Source of the DNA: Plumapathes pennacea
Taxonomy: Eukaryota > Cnidaria > Anthozoa > Antipatharia > Myriopathidae
DNA: 64,000 bases
Assembly: GCA_964036295.1 (NCBI GenBank)
Contig: OZ038466.1
Location: forward strand, 5,202,501 to 5,266,500
Reading direction: 5' to 3'
In this document: piece after piece, positions 13,114-24,899 of the stretch
Layout: each line of letters begins with the position of its first letter
How positions within the stretch are numbered: position 1 is the first letter of the stretch
Position numbers and translations under genes: made by a program
The notes under the pieces: model-generated
Told to the model about the DNA's origin: nothing
The model's database searches: none
The model's input: the letters and a program-made list of their open reading frames with translations, nothing else

Positions 13114-13164
13114 GCCACGCACAACAATTTGAAAGCACCCATCTACCCGAACTTTCTACTGACG

Positions 13165-16100
13165 TCACGTCGTTTCATCCGTGGACTGCGTTTGGTCAGC
13201 GGCCTGGCTTTGGTTGGGTCTTGTTACTTTTCTTGTAAACACTTTGTTTGTAAGGTACACCACAACGCAGAAAACCTTCAGATGCAGTTGTCTAAATGAA
13301 AGAGAAGTGTAGTCGATCAGGCGTGGAATTTTTAAGTGAATGGCCCCAGAAAACAGGTTCCTCTTGGCGTGAGCCCGCACGCCAAAATGACGAACGCAGT
13401 GCAAAGGCCCTGGGGGCGAGCTCGACGCTTGTAAAATGTGGAAGGCACTAAAATGCTGGGGCCAGTTCAATAAACATTTACACGTGTATTTACAAGTTGG
13501 ACCATTATTCAAACACCACTAAACGGACTCCAATCGGGCAAAAACTTTGCAAAACATTACAGATACAGGCCTCATTTGTACAACTGGAACTGACTTGGTC
13601 ATGGTATTGAAATAAATGTTTTAATGTGTGGGGAAATTGGCCCAACTCGTAAAATACACTTGTAAATGCTTTATTGAATTGGCCCCTGGTATTTTCTTTG
13701 GAGCTGGACCCTAAACTCTTTTAGTTATACATACCATCCCCGGGGGAGGGGGGGGGGGGGGCTCTTTAGCGTAGTGACTGCAAATTCCCTTCCCCCAGGA
13801 AAGGGAAAAAATGGCAACTATTCGGCCGCTCCTTTGCTTTTAATTTTTTATAGTAGCCGTGAAAACCTTAGAGCAATCAGATCTGACAACTTCCACGATT
13901 TCCCAGGGACTAAGAGGGGGGAGGTAACAGCTGGAATTAAAGGCATCATATTTTTTTTTCCGGAAATAGTTAACAAAGGAAGTGTCTAAGTTGGGATAAT
14001 TATCATAGGAGCTGGGTTTACAACAACAAGAACGAGAAACGTTCACTTACTCAGTTTCCACAGGCTCAGCCTCATTTCCACTCACAATAAAGAGAGGGAA
14101 GAGCATCGCAAAAACACAACCACTGACAACAAAGAAAACGCAAAGATTACAGTTACACACCAAGAAGAAAAGAAATGAAACATCAGATATAGGGAAAGAA
14201 AGAGTGACGAGAAATAACAGAGAATTGTGACAATAGGCATCAAGTATATAGAGGATATTACACGGCGGCGCGAAGATATGAATTTTATTTTCGAGTGGTA
14301 AAAACAATATTTTACGAACGAGCGCTTCGCGAGTGAGTAAAATATTGTTTTTACCACGAGAAAATAAAATCCATATCTTCAAGCCGCCATGTAATTTTCT
14401 TTTTATTATATTAGACACGAGTGTTTTACGAGAAACTGCACAAACAACCGTGCAAAAGCGGGAAATGATGCCAACGATATCCTCACTAGTGAGGATATGG
14501 AAAATGCGCCACTCGGGTCCCGGATGTAGTTTCGTATGGATTTTACGCACGGTATATTTTCCAGTAAAACACTCGTGTCTATATAATAAAAACAGGTAAT
14601 AAATAGACTAACACCCGAAAAAGATACAGCAGACAAGCACAGGGGGAAACTTGAAAACCTTCATGGAGATGGAAGGAAGAATGGGTAAAGGGAGGGATAG
14701 AGAGTTTGATCGATTAATTGAGAGAAGAAAGGAAGCAAGGATGAAAATAGATGAAGAAGACACACAAATACCCACAGAGACAGAGAGGATTGAATGAGGA
14801 AAGGATAAATAGAAAAATGGATGGGTGGATGATTTGAGAAAAACAGGGAGGGATTGAGAGTGATTAACCAATCGAAGCAAGGAAGAAGGAATTGAGACGG
14901 ACAGTGCTCGACTGGAGGAAGAAAGGAAGGAGAGGGCAGAATGAAAATATTGAAAACAACAAAATTTGATGTGTGAATTGATGTTTGATGTTCACCTAAT
15001 CACAAAAGATGATGGTAAAGACGTGAGTAGAGCGAGAGGTAACCCAAAGCCCACGAAGTACGGCCAGTTGGACTCCACATAGGACAAGCGCCTGGGTGCC
15101 TCCCACCCTAAGAGAACAAGAACAACAAAATACGGATTGAACAGTATACTTCACTACCGTCGCATATTTGTTATCAAAACAAACAGACGGATGAGTTCAT
15201 GCGACGCACAAGCCCTTACAACTGTTATCTTTCATCCAGAGGTATTTAGATCCAAAGGTAAGAGAACAAGAACAACAAAATACGGGTTCAACAGTATACT
15301 TCACTACCGTCGCATATCTGTGTAAGTTTGTTATCATAACAAACAGACTGACGAGTTTATGCGACGCACAAACCCTTACAACTGTTATCTTTCATCCAGA
15401 GGTATTTAGATCCAAAGGTATTTGTAATTTTAAGCCTGAAAACAAAAGGGGTTAATTTGCCCTCAGCACGACGTATTCGAGATTTTTCCATTAGAACAAG
15501 CTTTTTGGTTGATCTGTGATTACAATTCCAGCGTTTGCTGCTAACAGATTAAGAGAAATATTTTACTTAATCCTGGATTAGCTTAATCAAACTTTTAATA
15601 ACCGGGCCTAGAACTCTTTAATCGCAAATGAACTTGGTTTCTGGCTGATTTAAAGTATTATTCTTAGTTTGATTTTGGTTGTATGAGTCAATTTTTCAGG
15701 AATCCAAACCCGGATCACAAATCCAAAAACAGATTATCTGTTTCTTTACTGCAATCCAAATCCGGATAATGAGTTCATGTGATCCACACTAAAGCCCTGG
15801 CCAAACGAGGTGCAAGTCAACGCAAGTCGATGCAAGTTTTCAAACTTGCGCGGACTTGCGTTTCGTTTGGCCACCAACTTGCACGGACTTGCATCGACTT
15901 GCAGTGACTTGCATGGAATTTGAACTATGTTCAAATTTTCATGCAAGTCGACGCAAGTTTTTCACCTAAAACAGCGAAGAACGCGTTAGCAAAGGCAAGT
16001 CTAAATCAAAAAATCAAAAGTAAAAGCCTCCCCGTTAAGTTCCAGCTCAAGGACTTTTTACTCGGTTTATGACTCAGAACCGTCTAAAAAAGAAAAAGTT

Positions 16101-19100
16101 TTTACAAAACTTGCATGAGCTTGTATCGACTTGCGTCTCGTTTGGCCACCTTTTGCAAGTCGATGCAAATATTTTTGTCATGTCAAACTTGCATCGACTT
16201 GCATCTCGTTTGGCCAGGGCTTAATAGGACGGATTCACTGGATCATATCTAAAACTGGATACTTCAAATCATGGATCTATTAAAGAAACGCACCCTTACA
16301 CTCACCCATGTTCACCCACTTGTACTCAAATGTGTACAGCGAGTACAGCAAACACATGTGAACCAGACTCGTGAGAGATCCAACGATAGGTAGAAATCCA
16401 ACCAGAGAAGCCTACAAAGAGAACAGTATCAGCACTTGATTTACATCGATAGCTCTTTCAAGCCCCTCACAGTAAAAACCTCCTGAAAGCAGCCACCCTT
16501 GTAATTAGGTTTACAGCAGGTGGTCACTTAGTTTAGTTTAGTTTAGTTTAGTTTATTAAATTCGTCATACATACACGAAATAAATACAAAATAACGGAGT
16601 GTAATGACAGGAGGAAGAAACAGGACTTGCATCTCAATATTGATGTCCGCAACTCCTAACGTAACTGAGATATAAAAAATCTATCTAAAACAAGAAATCT
16701 AAGATATAATAAAAGTATTAAACCAGTAACTATTATAAAATGTTATCATAGGTGGGCTAAATGACCAGCTTTGGTCAAAATGCACTGTGATTTCGCATAC
16801 TGACTCATATTGATGTAACAGCAAAAACTCCTCCTCTGCCTTACACCCATAGGCAGATGTTAAATTAATCCTCAAACATTCAGAGCCTAATCCCCCCCCC
16901 CCCCAGCCTGCCCTAAAAATGGACTTAATACTTAATACTGCCAGGAGGACTGAGAGTCCTTCTAGTTTGATCCCAAACAAGTAATCATTTGCTGATTTTT
17001 GCTGAACTGAACTAAATATTGAAAGGAAATTTTTGCCTTTGATTAGTCTTGAGGTCTAAAGATCTGATGCCTATACCTGGATAAGAAAAAAGGTCTGCAA
17101 TAGAACACTGAAGGAAAAATCTGCTACAGTCTTGCCAATGTATGAAGATAAACTGCAATTCAAATGTAGAAAAAAAGATGATATTAAAAGTCTGATTGCA
17201 GCAACTGTTATATGTTCTACAAATTAAGGCCACACTCAAAAGGTAACTTTTGAACAAAGGCAATATGAAGACTTAGAAGGCAATCAGAAAAGAATCAATA
17301 TATTTCAATGGAAGAGACATTAGCTTAACCCTTTCATGAAACTTTTCAATGAGTACGTTTTAATGGCTTTTAATACCAGCGAGTTTTGCATTAAACTGAA
17401 TTTAATCAGAGAAGGTTTCATGGCAATGAAAGGGTGCAACAGCCACAAGAAGCTCTGCAACACACACATCAACACGTCAACATGTACCTGATATTCTTTG
17501 CTGATGAGGAAAACCCAGGAGGCCGACCTCTTGTTTTCCTGTAGGCTATATCAGCAATTTCCTGCAATTGAATCAAGAAGTAAAATGTCCTTTAAATTTA
17601 TATTCCAGAAAAGCCAGTAAGTACCATAACTCTCCATGTCAACCCCAAGAATCTTATTCCCTCAATGAATAGGTTTAGGAGAATCAATGGTTGGACCAAC
17701 TTGAGCACAGACAAGACACCAATCATATTTGCCACTTTGTGCTGAGCCTCAATATACAAAAAGGTGTAGTTTATAATATTTATATATTTTGTATTATTAA
17801 ATATTTATGTAATTACAAAAATTAACATAGTTTGACAGGGCTTTTATGCTGTATGTAAACTTCATTTGTGTCACAAAATGAATGGAAAAGAAGCTTAGGG
17901 TTAATTGTGATTGTGATGTCTGTACATGATCTATGAGGCTGCCGAGTTATATATTTCATTTGTAAAATATTTAGTCAATAAAACACATCACATATCACTT
18001 CAGAGTGTAATATACTCTTACATGGTTATTTAGCCAGTCAGAACACTATATAGTATCAAAATTATTTTACCGTAATGTGGTCTGTACCACATACACAATG
18101 AACCTATATGTATCAGGTACAGTGCGCAGTAAGTATGTGGTATGTTTGGATTTTTGGATTGTATTATGTATATGGTGCACTTGTACAAGTACCTTTGTAC
18201 TGTACCAACCAGTATATGTAGCACTCTATTTCTGTTGTAAAAGAGCAGTACCATACCTGAAACCAGAGAGAATTGAGAGGTTTACTGAGCCAGTACAAAG
18301 GTAAAACCCATAGGGCACTAAAAAGGCATGACACTGCTGGTCTCATCCAGCGCCAAACATAAGAGCTCTCCAGAGCTGACTCCCCATTCAAAAGCTCTGT
18401 AATATAACAAAGTAGAGGCAATTACAGATACACCAAAATGTTATCACACACGACATTAATATAACTGAGCAAATACTAACTCTGAAATAAACAATGGAAT
18501 CCATTGGTCTTAGAAAGGTACACTGTTAGTCATACTGACTTGGTACTCAAATGTCAGTGATATAGTGTGATATATTGGTATACGTCAAGTATTGAGGGAT
18601 GTAGATAGAGCCACCTTTTATATGACTGCTGAAAATAATCAAGTGATCGCTTTGGTTTTGCATTTGCTATGTTCTCAGATTGGTCCAGATTGGCCAATCA
18701 GGAACAAAAGAAAAAACCTGATTGTAATCTTACCCAGGGGAGGGGGGGGGGGGGGGTACTCTCGCCCATTGGCTGCGTATTAGCTTTGATCTTGGTTTTC
18801 AACAGTCATTCAAAAAGGTGGCTCTACAGTATAGGGTGATACAAAAACTGCACTTACTGAAGATCCAGTAAGTAACAAACTGCAGTCCGGGTATGAAGAA
18901 ATGTTCAAACAAAAAGATGCTCATCTAGAAAACAAAATAACAGAAACAAACTAAGCAAGTACTCAGTCTAATTTTTCCAGTACTAATGTTTTAAAAATTC
19001 TAAACACTTGCCAAGAAAAATCCACAAGGTTTAAGTTCATTAATTTTAATCATTATACATATTCAGTAATATAAGTGGTTTGCAATAAATGTAAATTGCC

Positions 19101-20907
19101 TCAATACCCTTACTGTGCTCGACATTAATGGTTGCCTGCTATGCCTGGGGCAATTAGAATATCTGGTCAGGCAGGTAAATTTAGGGCAGGGCAACCAAAA
19201 ATTATGAAACTTTCTATTGCTTGAAGTCAATCTACAGTCAGAAGGGCAACCAACCTAAAACCTTAATGCCGAGCACTGCCTTATTCCACAGTAAACCCAT
19301 CCAGTTATAAGTGCTGCAAAATTTGCAGTACTTCCTATAAAAGTGTAGTGAACCTTAGGTCACGCATATTTACGATCGCATTACTAATTAGGTAATTAGG
19401 TTATGCGTAAGCTTTGCACACACGCTGTTAGATACGCTGGTAGTCACCATGTTGGAATGTACACCTGAGGAGTCACAGGAAAGGTGTAGCTCAGACGTGC
19501 TCGGCCTAAATAATACTATGACTCATAGATTGCTCAGTTGGTAGGTAGAGTTCTAACAGCCTACCGCTGTCACACATTCACTAACCTTTGCAATCAGTTG
19601 TGTTGCGGAAATGCTTACTGAACTTAATCATGTTGTGGCTTTTGACCTAATTAACTTGTTTACAACTCAGGGAATTACTAGCCCATCCTAGCTTATGAAC
19701 ATGCTGCTAGTTAAGCTAAGAACATATTATATAAACCAGTGATTTTAGTCCAATAAATGCATTCAGTTCAAGACTCAGTTGAAGTACTTGTTTCGACTCT
19801 CGTAAAGGCCCAGCTCCCGAACTTCTGCGCTCCTCGCTTCGAGACAACTTGGTTTCTCCCTCTCAACCTACATCCACTCAGTTTGTTACAAAAGTAATAT
19901 AATGTACCAAAAAGTAGTACATAATGTAATAAAATTATAACTAAAAACAGTGTATATAAAATTATAATATGTACCAAAAAAACACATACCCAAAATATTC
20001 CACCATTCAGTAAACAGCACTGCAGGGTTTTGCTTAAAATCTGTCTTGACATCAACAAGCTGAATAAACGAGCGGACAAATTCACATCAGCAAATTATGA
20101 CATTCAAAATGTAATAATATACAGCTGTGTGCGTCCTGGAGATCCTGGATTAGTTTTAAAAAATGAAATTGCTATGAATAAACCATATCAGATTATGCCC
20201 TTCCTCTTAATCACTGCTCAGACTAAAACAGCTGTGTCCTGAACTCCAAATGACCTTTTATTATATGATGGTTTACCTTTTAACTCCCATAAGCGATCAA
20301 ATTCAGTTTTCTCTTTCAGCACTCTCTCACTAAAGATACTTCATAGAGTATGGAGAATTTAGCTTGATTAGATAATAACTGATTTGGATTACTGTGCAAC
20401 ACATTCATACATTTTCCTCTTGAATAATCGGGAGAATCTGTATTGCGAATGGCTGGAAGAGATATGAAGCTTAACATTGCTGTACAATATCTTTTAACAG
20501 TATTAATACTGAGGTCTTTTCCTCTTAGGTCCATGACGAACGGAAAACTGTTTAGATTTTTAAGAAGAAGTTTAGTCAAAAGTTAGGCGGTTTTGCATGC
20601 TCTCTATATTATTTCATGAATTACTCTTATTCAACTCCTTGTGACCGTTTCACAGGGCTTTGTATGTGCTCAATTATTATGTATGAGCTGTGATTCTTTC
20701 AGTGTAGTTTGAGTAATTTCGAGAAATAAGTACTCTTTACCTGTCTTTTTCTGCCTCTGGTCTCTGTAGCTTCTGGCGTTTATTTCTCCGTTTCTCTTTA
20801 GCCATTTCTGCCAGGGTATGATCTAACTTTAACACAGCCTTCATTCCAACCAAGCAGTCTTTCATTCCGTGTGCTATACCCCGTATAATCGGTTTGAACT
20901 CGGCCAT
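13165..20907 (-). CDS. EI24: EI24 (etoposide-induced 2.4 / PIG8) homologue, complete
   Basis: Ten exons on the minus strand, all GT-AG and in phase: 20907-20741, 20044-19990, 18924-18858, 18396-18257, 17561-17488, 17152-17077, 16411-16306, 15107-14996, 14122-14051, 13291-13165 (996 nt, 331 aa; vertebrate EI24 is about 340). The frame reproduces the family's landmarks in order: a basic N-terminus, [103 protein letters not shown] and a hydrophobic [15 protein letters not shown] segment. It is a multi-span ER membrane protein; the family is known for p53-induced apoptosis, ER-mitochondria contact and autophagosome-lysosome flux. The start at 20907 is the first ATG of the basic exon. The C-terminal tail is Q/T/D-rich and unlike vertebrates. 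Introns carry a solo LTR, MITEs and hairpins but no exon is broken. Confidence 0.92.
14250..14600. repeat. two adjacent hairpins (foldback elements) in EI24 intron
   Basis: First hairpin about 14268-14392: a GTAAAAACAATATTTTAC arm with its complement across a 20-base loop, continuing into GAAGATATGAATTTTATTTT and its complement. Second, 14405-14597: ACACGAGTGTTTTAC and its complement about 150 bases apart, ending in a TATTATAT-like edge. Likely non-autonomous elements between EI24 exons 8 and 9. Confidence 0.7.
15109..15420. repeat. tandem duplication of about 155 bp in EI24 intron 7
   Basis: GGTAAGAGAACAAGAACAAC-type start, CAGTATACTTCACTACCGTC and TTTCATCCAGAGGTATTTAG appear twice in direct orientation, about 155 bases apart. 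The left copy abuts the acceptor site of exon 8. Confidence 0.85.
15793..16221. mobile_element. MITE with TAA target duplication in EI24 intron 7
   Basis: Termini AGCCCTGGCCAAACGAG and its perfect complement, flanked by TAA at 15790-15792 and 16222-16224. The inside is built from many ACTTGCATCGACTTGC-type short inverted and direct repeats. The TAA duplication suggests PIF/Harbinger. Confidence 0.85.
16529..16560 (+). repeat. (TTTAG)n microsatellite
   Basis: About five TTTAG units in EI24 intron 6, followed by an AT-rich stretch. Confidence 0.7.
19344..19890 (+). mobile_element. solo LTR in EI24 intron 2
   Basis: Begins TGTAGTGAAC and ends GTTTGTTACA, flanked on both sides by AAAG (19340-19343, 19891-19894). 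It has a TATATAA box at 19728-19734 and AATAAA at 19752-19757, the order expected for the U3-R part of an LTR. No internal retroelement coding sequence is adjacent, so it is a solo LTR left by recombination. Orientation is antisense to EI24. Whether the parent was Gypsy, Copia or BEL-like cannot be told from the LTR. Confidence 0.75.
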
Positions 20908-20962
20908 TTTGACAACAGCTTGCTTTGTTGTTTTTTCCGCTCTGGTCAGCAGTAATTTAGTA

Positions 20963-21619
20963 GTAAGTACTTCATGTTGAATCTGACATAGTGAAATGTC
21001 CTCGTTCCTATGTCGTTACATTCCCGCCAAAATTCAAGTTTACAATTCGACATTCAAGTTTAAAATTCGAAATTCAAGTTTCCACTTCAACATTCAAGTT
21101 TACAATTCGACATTCAAGATTCACTTGACTTCGAAGAAAAGATTGCGTCAACATTACGGTAAAACAAAGGCTGCTCTTGTTGAGCAGTACCAAAGTAAAA
21201 GTCTAATCAATGGCAGAGCGATGGGGTATCTGCGATTATCGTATTTCTAGTAGTAATTTTATTTTATCATCAGCAAAATCGCACTCCGAGCTGTGACAGA
21301 CACCCCCGGAGCCTGGGCTGCCTGTGATCAATCATGCGGAAACTTGAATGTCGAATGTTGGATATCGCACTGTGATCGATCATGCGGAAACTCGAATTGT
21401 TAACCTGAATGTTGAACTGGAAACTTGAATGTCGAATTGTAAACTTGAATGTTGAAGTGGAAACTTGAATGTCGAATTTTAAGCTTGAATGTCGAATTGT
21501 AAACTTGAATTTTGGCGGGGATGTAACGCCATACGTTCCTGGGCTCTTTTCTCAGCTGGCGCTCGGGCAAACGCGAACGAGGACATTTCATTATGTCAGA
21601 TTCAACATGAAGTACTTAC
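20963..21619. mobile_element. 657-bp foldback element between EI24 and THAP gene
   Basis: Termini GTAAGTACTTCATGTTGAAT and complement (about 45 bp arms with one or two mismatches), then subterminal clusters of ATTCAAGTTTACAATTCGAC-type repeats at 21014-21115 and, inverted, at 21407-21520. The centre (21119-21250) matches, inverted, 44593-44722. The left end reaches to 55 bases from the EI24 start codon, so the element probably overlaps the EI24 promoter or 5' UTR. Confidence 0.8.
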
Positions 21620-21872
21620 CATTAAACTATTGCACTTTGGTTTAGAAACCGTTTTATTTTTCTCTCCTCCCCCTTGAGCATGATACTCGGGTTAGATGGT
21701 AAGTTGCATAGTCTGAAATGTCAGTCGTCTCCTCCCCATGGGTAGTACAGGGGTAGTACATATACCAACGAATTTCGTGATTTGCCCGTAATCCAGTTTT
21801 GGTTTTGTGAAACAGGTTTAGCTATTTATAAAATCAATATACGCACGCATTTCTATGTTTTTGTGCTCTTAA

Positions 21873-21980
21873 ACAGACACGCGGGTTGTTGTGAGAACAC
21901 GAGAAAAAGTTCAAAATCACTCGCCAAAGCGGCTAGTGATTTTGAACTTTTTCTCGTGTTCTCACAACAACCCGCGTGTT
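21873..21980. repeat. near-perfect 108-bp palindrome
   Basis: About 48-base arms (AAACAGACACGCGGGTTGTT outward, AAAAAGTTCAAAATCACT inward) around an 11-base spacer CGCCAAAGCGG. It could fold into a very stable hairpin. Open frames through it are palindrome artefacts. Confidence 0.85.
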
Positions 21981-22339
21981 TATATGAGACATTAAATATA
22001 GCTGCCAGTTTGATAGCGGAAACAAGCACCCTAACCCCATTTTTTATCTTATTTCTTTCATGTACTATAATTGTTAGTAATTATGCAAAGTTTCAAAACA
22101 GTCACCGCAACTTCACTTTCAATGGCCCCCATTAAGTCAGTACAATACGTTGCCTCTGATTGGACCAATTAAAAGTATAAAGCTCGCAAACCCCCAAACA
22201 ACAGGTTGCTTGAAGTTTCGGTAAGTAACTTAAGAGTCAGGACCAACAAACTTTCGATGGTACATCAAATGATATCTGTAACTGTCATGCAAAAACGAAG
22301 AAACGCGCCAGAACTAGTATTAAATCAGAAACAACAAAT

Positions 22340-22770
22340 TCGGCCTGGTATCTTCCCAGAAGTATTTCGTGTTGCCACAGAAAGTTTCGTCGGGACTAAA
22401 TGACAAGCGGCGACAGAGTTCACACCAACTCGGTTACCAACTCTGTAGCGGTATCCATCAAATAATCGAATCTCAAAGCTTCCGCGGTGAACTTAGGAAC
22501 GCAAGTCAAAATCACTCCCTAAGGCCCCGTTTACACTTGAAAACTGTTTCGGATACTTTGTATCCGAATACAAAGTTCCCACTTTCGATTCCGGATGCGT
22601 TTTCTCTCCGGATTCACTAAAAATGACCCCGGATTTACAAAAACTAGTGTAAACGCTTTCACGAATCCGGAAACAAATGCCTCGAATCCGGATAAATTCG
22701 CTCTAGTGTAAACGGGGCCTAAAATCCAGTTTATCCGTGCATGTTCCACAGAGCCAAACGGTGTTGAGTT
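22340..22770 (+). repeat. dispersed repeat, copy 1 (interrupted by a MITE)
   Basis: Shares its sequence with 63225-63440 (for example AGAAAGTTTCGTCGGGACTA, GTAGCGGTATCCATCAAAT, TCCGTGCATGTTCCACAGA). Copy 2 lacks the MITE at 22523-22719. Nature of the parent repeat unknown. Confidence 0.8.
22523..22719. mobile_element. 197-bp MITE with TAA duplication
   Basis: Termini GGCCCCGTTTACACT and complement; TAA flanks on both sides (22520-22522, 22720-22722). The homologous site at about 63386 reads CCCTAAAATCC, the expected pre-insertion state. Related in its termini to 62630-63004. Confidence 0.9.
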
Positions 22771-23899
22771 TAAATGGGATGCAGTTAACTTTACACACAA
22801 GCAACGAACAATTCAATAGCCCGCATCTCAAGTTGTTTGCGAGGTCAATTTACGTCATCGCATATCATGTCACAATGTTGACCACTCACCGTGTGCTGAT
22901 TAGCGACCCAAAAAAAAAAAAAAGAAAAAAAAGAATTTGCAAATTTAAGCTTGCCGCATCCGCGAGCAAAAAAGCTAACGGGAACTTAAACGCACAACTA
23001 AGCCACAGAAACAAACAAATATTCAACTCGTATCCCTGGAGCACTCAGGTTTGGCAGCCAAGACTCCGTGTCAACAAAAGTTATTCATTGGGGTTTCAAT
23101 TTTGAGGCCAAAGATTTTAGCTTTTAACTCGGGCCAGCCTATAATATAAAATCCACAAATACGCCAGGAGTCACATCAGAACAAGGAAAGGGTGGCGAAA
23201 TATTTTTATTCATAAGACTGTCGCGCATGCAGAAGCAAAGCTAAGGCCAATGTGTTTCGCTTGTTTTTCTACCTATAAATTCAGCGTGAACCACTCAATA
23301 ATTCTCTGGAACTCGAAGTACGGTAGCTCTAGTCGAAACCCTTGCGAACGGGACAAACCAGTTGACTTCACTCGACAGTGGTTGCAATTTTCTGGAGAAA
23401 ACACCATCACGAAGGATCACCCTTACTCACCTTCTGGTCTTTTTGCGGGTGCTATACGGAGCTGACGCTACTCTCACTCAGATGTATTCCCGGGTCGGTC
23501 CGATTTTGGCGGGACGGCGCTAAATATTTTTCACGGCATGTTGCACGTCTTCAGAATTTGTTTTAAAGTTCACCAACATGCGAAGCAGCTAGCTACCCTC
23601 TTTATGAGTACGAAAGAAATAATTTCAAACGTTTGTAATTATGCGCGTTTCACATTGTGACCCCTGCCGACGGTTTATACAGACTCGCACCGATCGCTCT
23701 ACTAATTGACATAGTTGACAAAAGAAGCCCTGAGTGATTTATTCATCTGCAGAATACAATATTAGTGTCACTGACTGAATATACAGTAGTACCATTGTAT
23801 TATTTTGTTGGTATTGAAATCACAGTTTAAACATTTAGATATTATTTGACCTGCATTTACATGAATTACATCAGTCTTGAATTTATTTAGTGAAACCTA

Positions 23900-24132
23900 C
23901 AATCATGGTCAAAAGTCGTTGGGACGCTCCTCTTACGCACATCCGGAGCACAATGTAAATCCGTACAACCTATATGGGGGTCTCATATTTCTTGTTTTCA
24001 AGTCCCTCCCCCTCCTCTCCATTCAATGTTGGCCCATGGTGCAGCTATAAGCCGAACCATGCTCAACTACCCAACATTGAATGGGGGGAGGGGGTAAACT
24101 TGAAATCGTCCCAACAATTTTGACCATGATTG
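23900..24132. mobile_element. 233-bp mariner-like MITE
   Basis: Inverted termini CAATCATGGTCAAAA and complement flanked by TA dinucleotides, as in Tc1/mariner elements; inner arms are CATTCAATGTTG-type inverted repeats. Lies between the THAP exon and EI24. Confidence 0.8.
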
Positions 24133-24343
24133 TAGATCGGTGTTGTGCAATCAACCAGACAAAAATTATGAAAGTCTGTCATTCCAACAGGTCAAGGTTG
24201 TGAGGTGTGCTTTACAAAGTATCATGTACGCAGCGTGATCAGGTCGGAACAACAACAACAACACGTCAAGAAAACATTTTTATTTCCAAAAAAATGCCTA
24301 TCTTCAACATTAAACTTCTTGAGCTTTTAAGCCAAGAACTCAC

Positions 24344-24691
24344 CTCTCGCCTCGACTCTTCCTTTTCACGTGCTGCCGTTCGATTTACACTAGCCAGCCT
24401 CGGCTGCTTTGACTTACGTACTCCGAAAGAGAACACAGATGGAACAGCATCGCGTTTTAGAGTTCGTTTCCCTTTCTGACCTGTCAAAGATTTCTTTAAA
24501 CTGTGTTCAAAGCATTCCTCTGTAAAATGTTCGCTGCAAATATAACAGTTCTTGAGAGCTGGCAAGTTTAATCTGCCCAAGCGCTCTTTCCACGATTCAG
24601 TCAGCTTCGCATCTTTCGGAATACGATGGTAACTGACTCCTTTTGTCTTCGCAGAGTAGTTTGTGCACTCTGGAACACAGCAGCTAACCAT
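24344..24691 (-). CDS. THAP-domain protein, first exon
   Basis: 116 codons ending at a good donor (GAG|GTGAGT) at 24343, phase 0. The N-terminus is a complete THAP zinc-dependent DNA-binding domain: C5-x3-C9, W34, C52-x2-H55-F56 and the closing AVPSVF at residues 82-87. A basic/acidic linker follows. THAP domains occur in P-element-type transposases and in host transcription regulators. No transposase-like or coiled-coil exon follows that I could find between 24343 and 20963, so the gene is either completed by short exons I cannot see or is a truncated remnant. The start at 24691 is the usual THAP position, with the first zinc ligand at residue 5. Confidence 0.75.
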
Positions 24692-24775
24692 AATGACTAA
24701 AAAATGCTAGAAAATCACAGTCGAAGAGATAGCTAGAGATGGAATGTTTACGCGACGCAACACGCAATGACGCAA

Positions 24776-24783
24776 TGACGTCA
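24776..24783. promoter_or_regulatory. full palindromic CRE (TGACGTCA) upstream of THAP exon
   Basis: A consensus CREB/ATF site 85 bases upstream of the THAP start codon, within a stretch of ACGCAATGACGCAATGACG repeats, so placed where a proximal promoter would be. Function is inferred from position only. Confidence 0.4.
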
Positions 24784-24899
24784 CAAGGGTTCCGTTGGCT
24801 GTTTTTGCTCCCGCGATGAAAAAAGCAACATGGCGGCGTAACGCTCACTTCGCGTCGTTTTTCTGACAAATACGATCACACTATCTCAAACAGCCTTTA

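Noticed and set aside
14047-14550. 167-codon minus-strand frame as a gene by itself
   Set aside because: Only its last 72 bases (14122-14051) are coding, as EI24 exon 9; the rest is the hairpin element and intron.
19525-19570. tRNA-like GCTCAGTTGGTAG sequence
   Set aside because: An A-box-like stretch without a matching B box or cloverleaf; it lies inside the solo LTR.
21782-22135. 117-codon plus-strand frame
   Set aside because: It runs straight through the 108-bp palindrome and has no family resemblance; open by chance.
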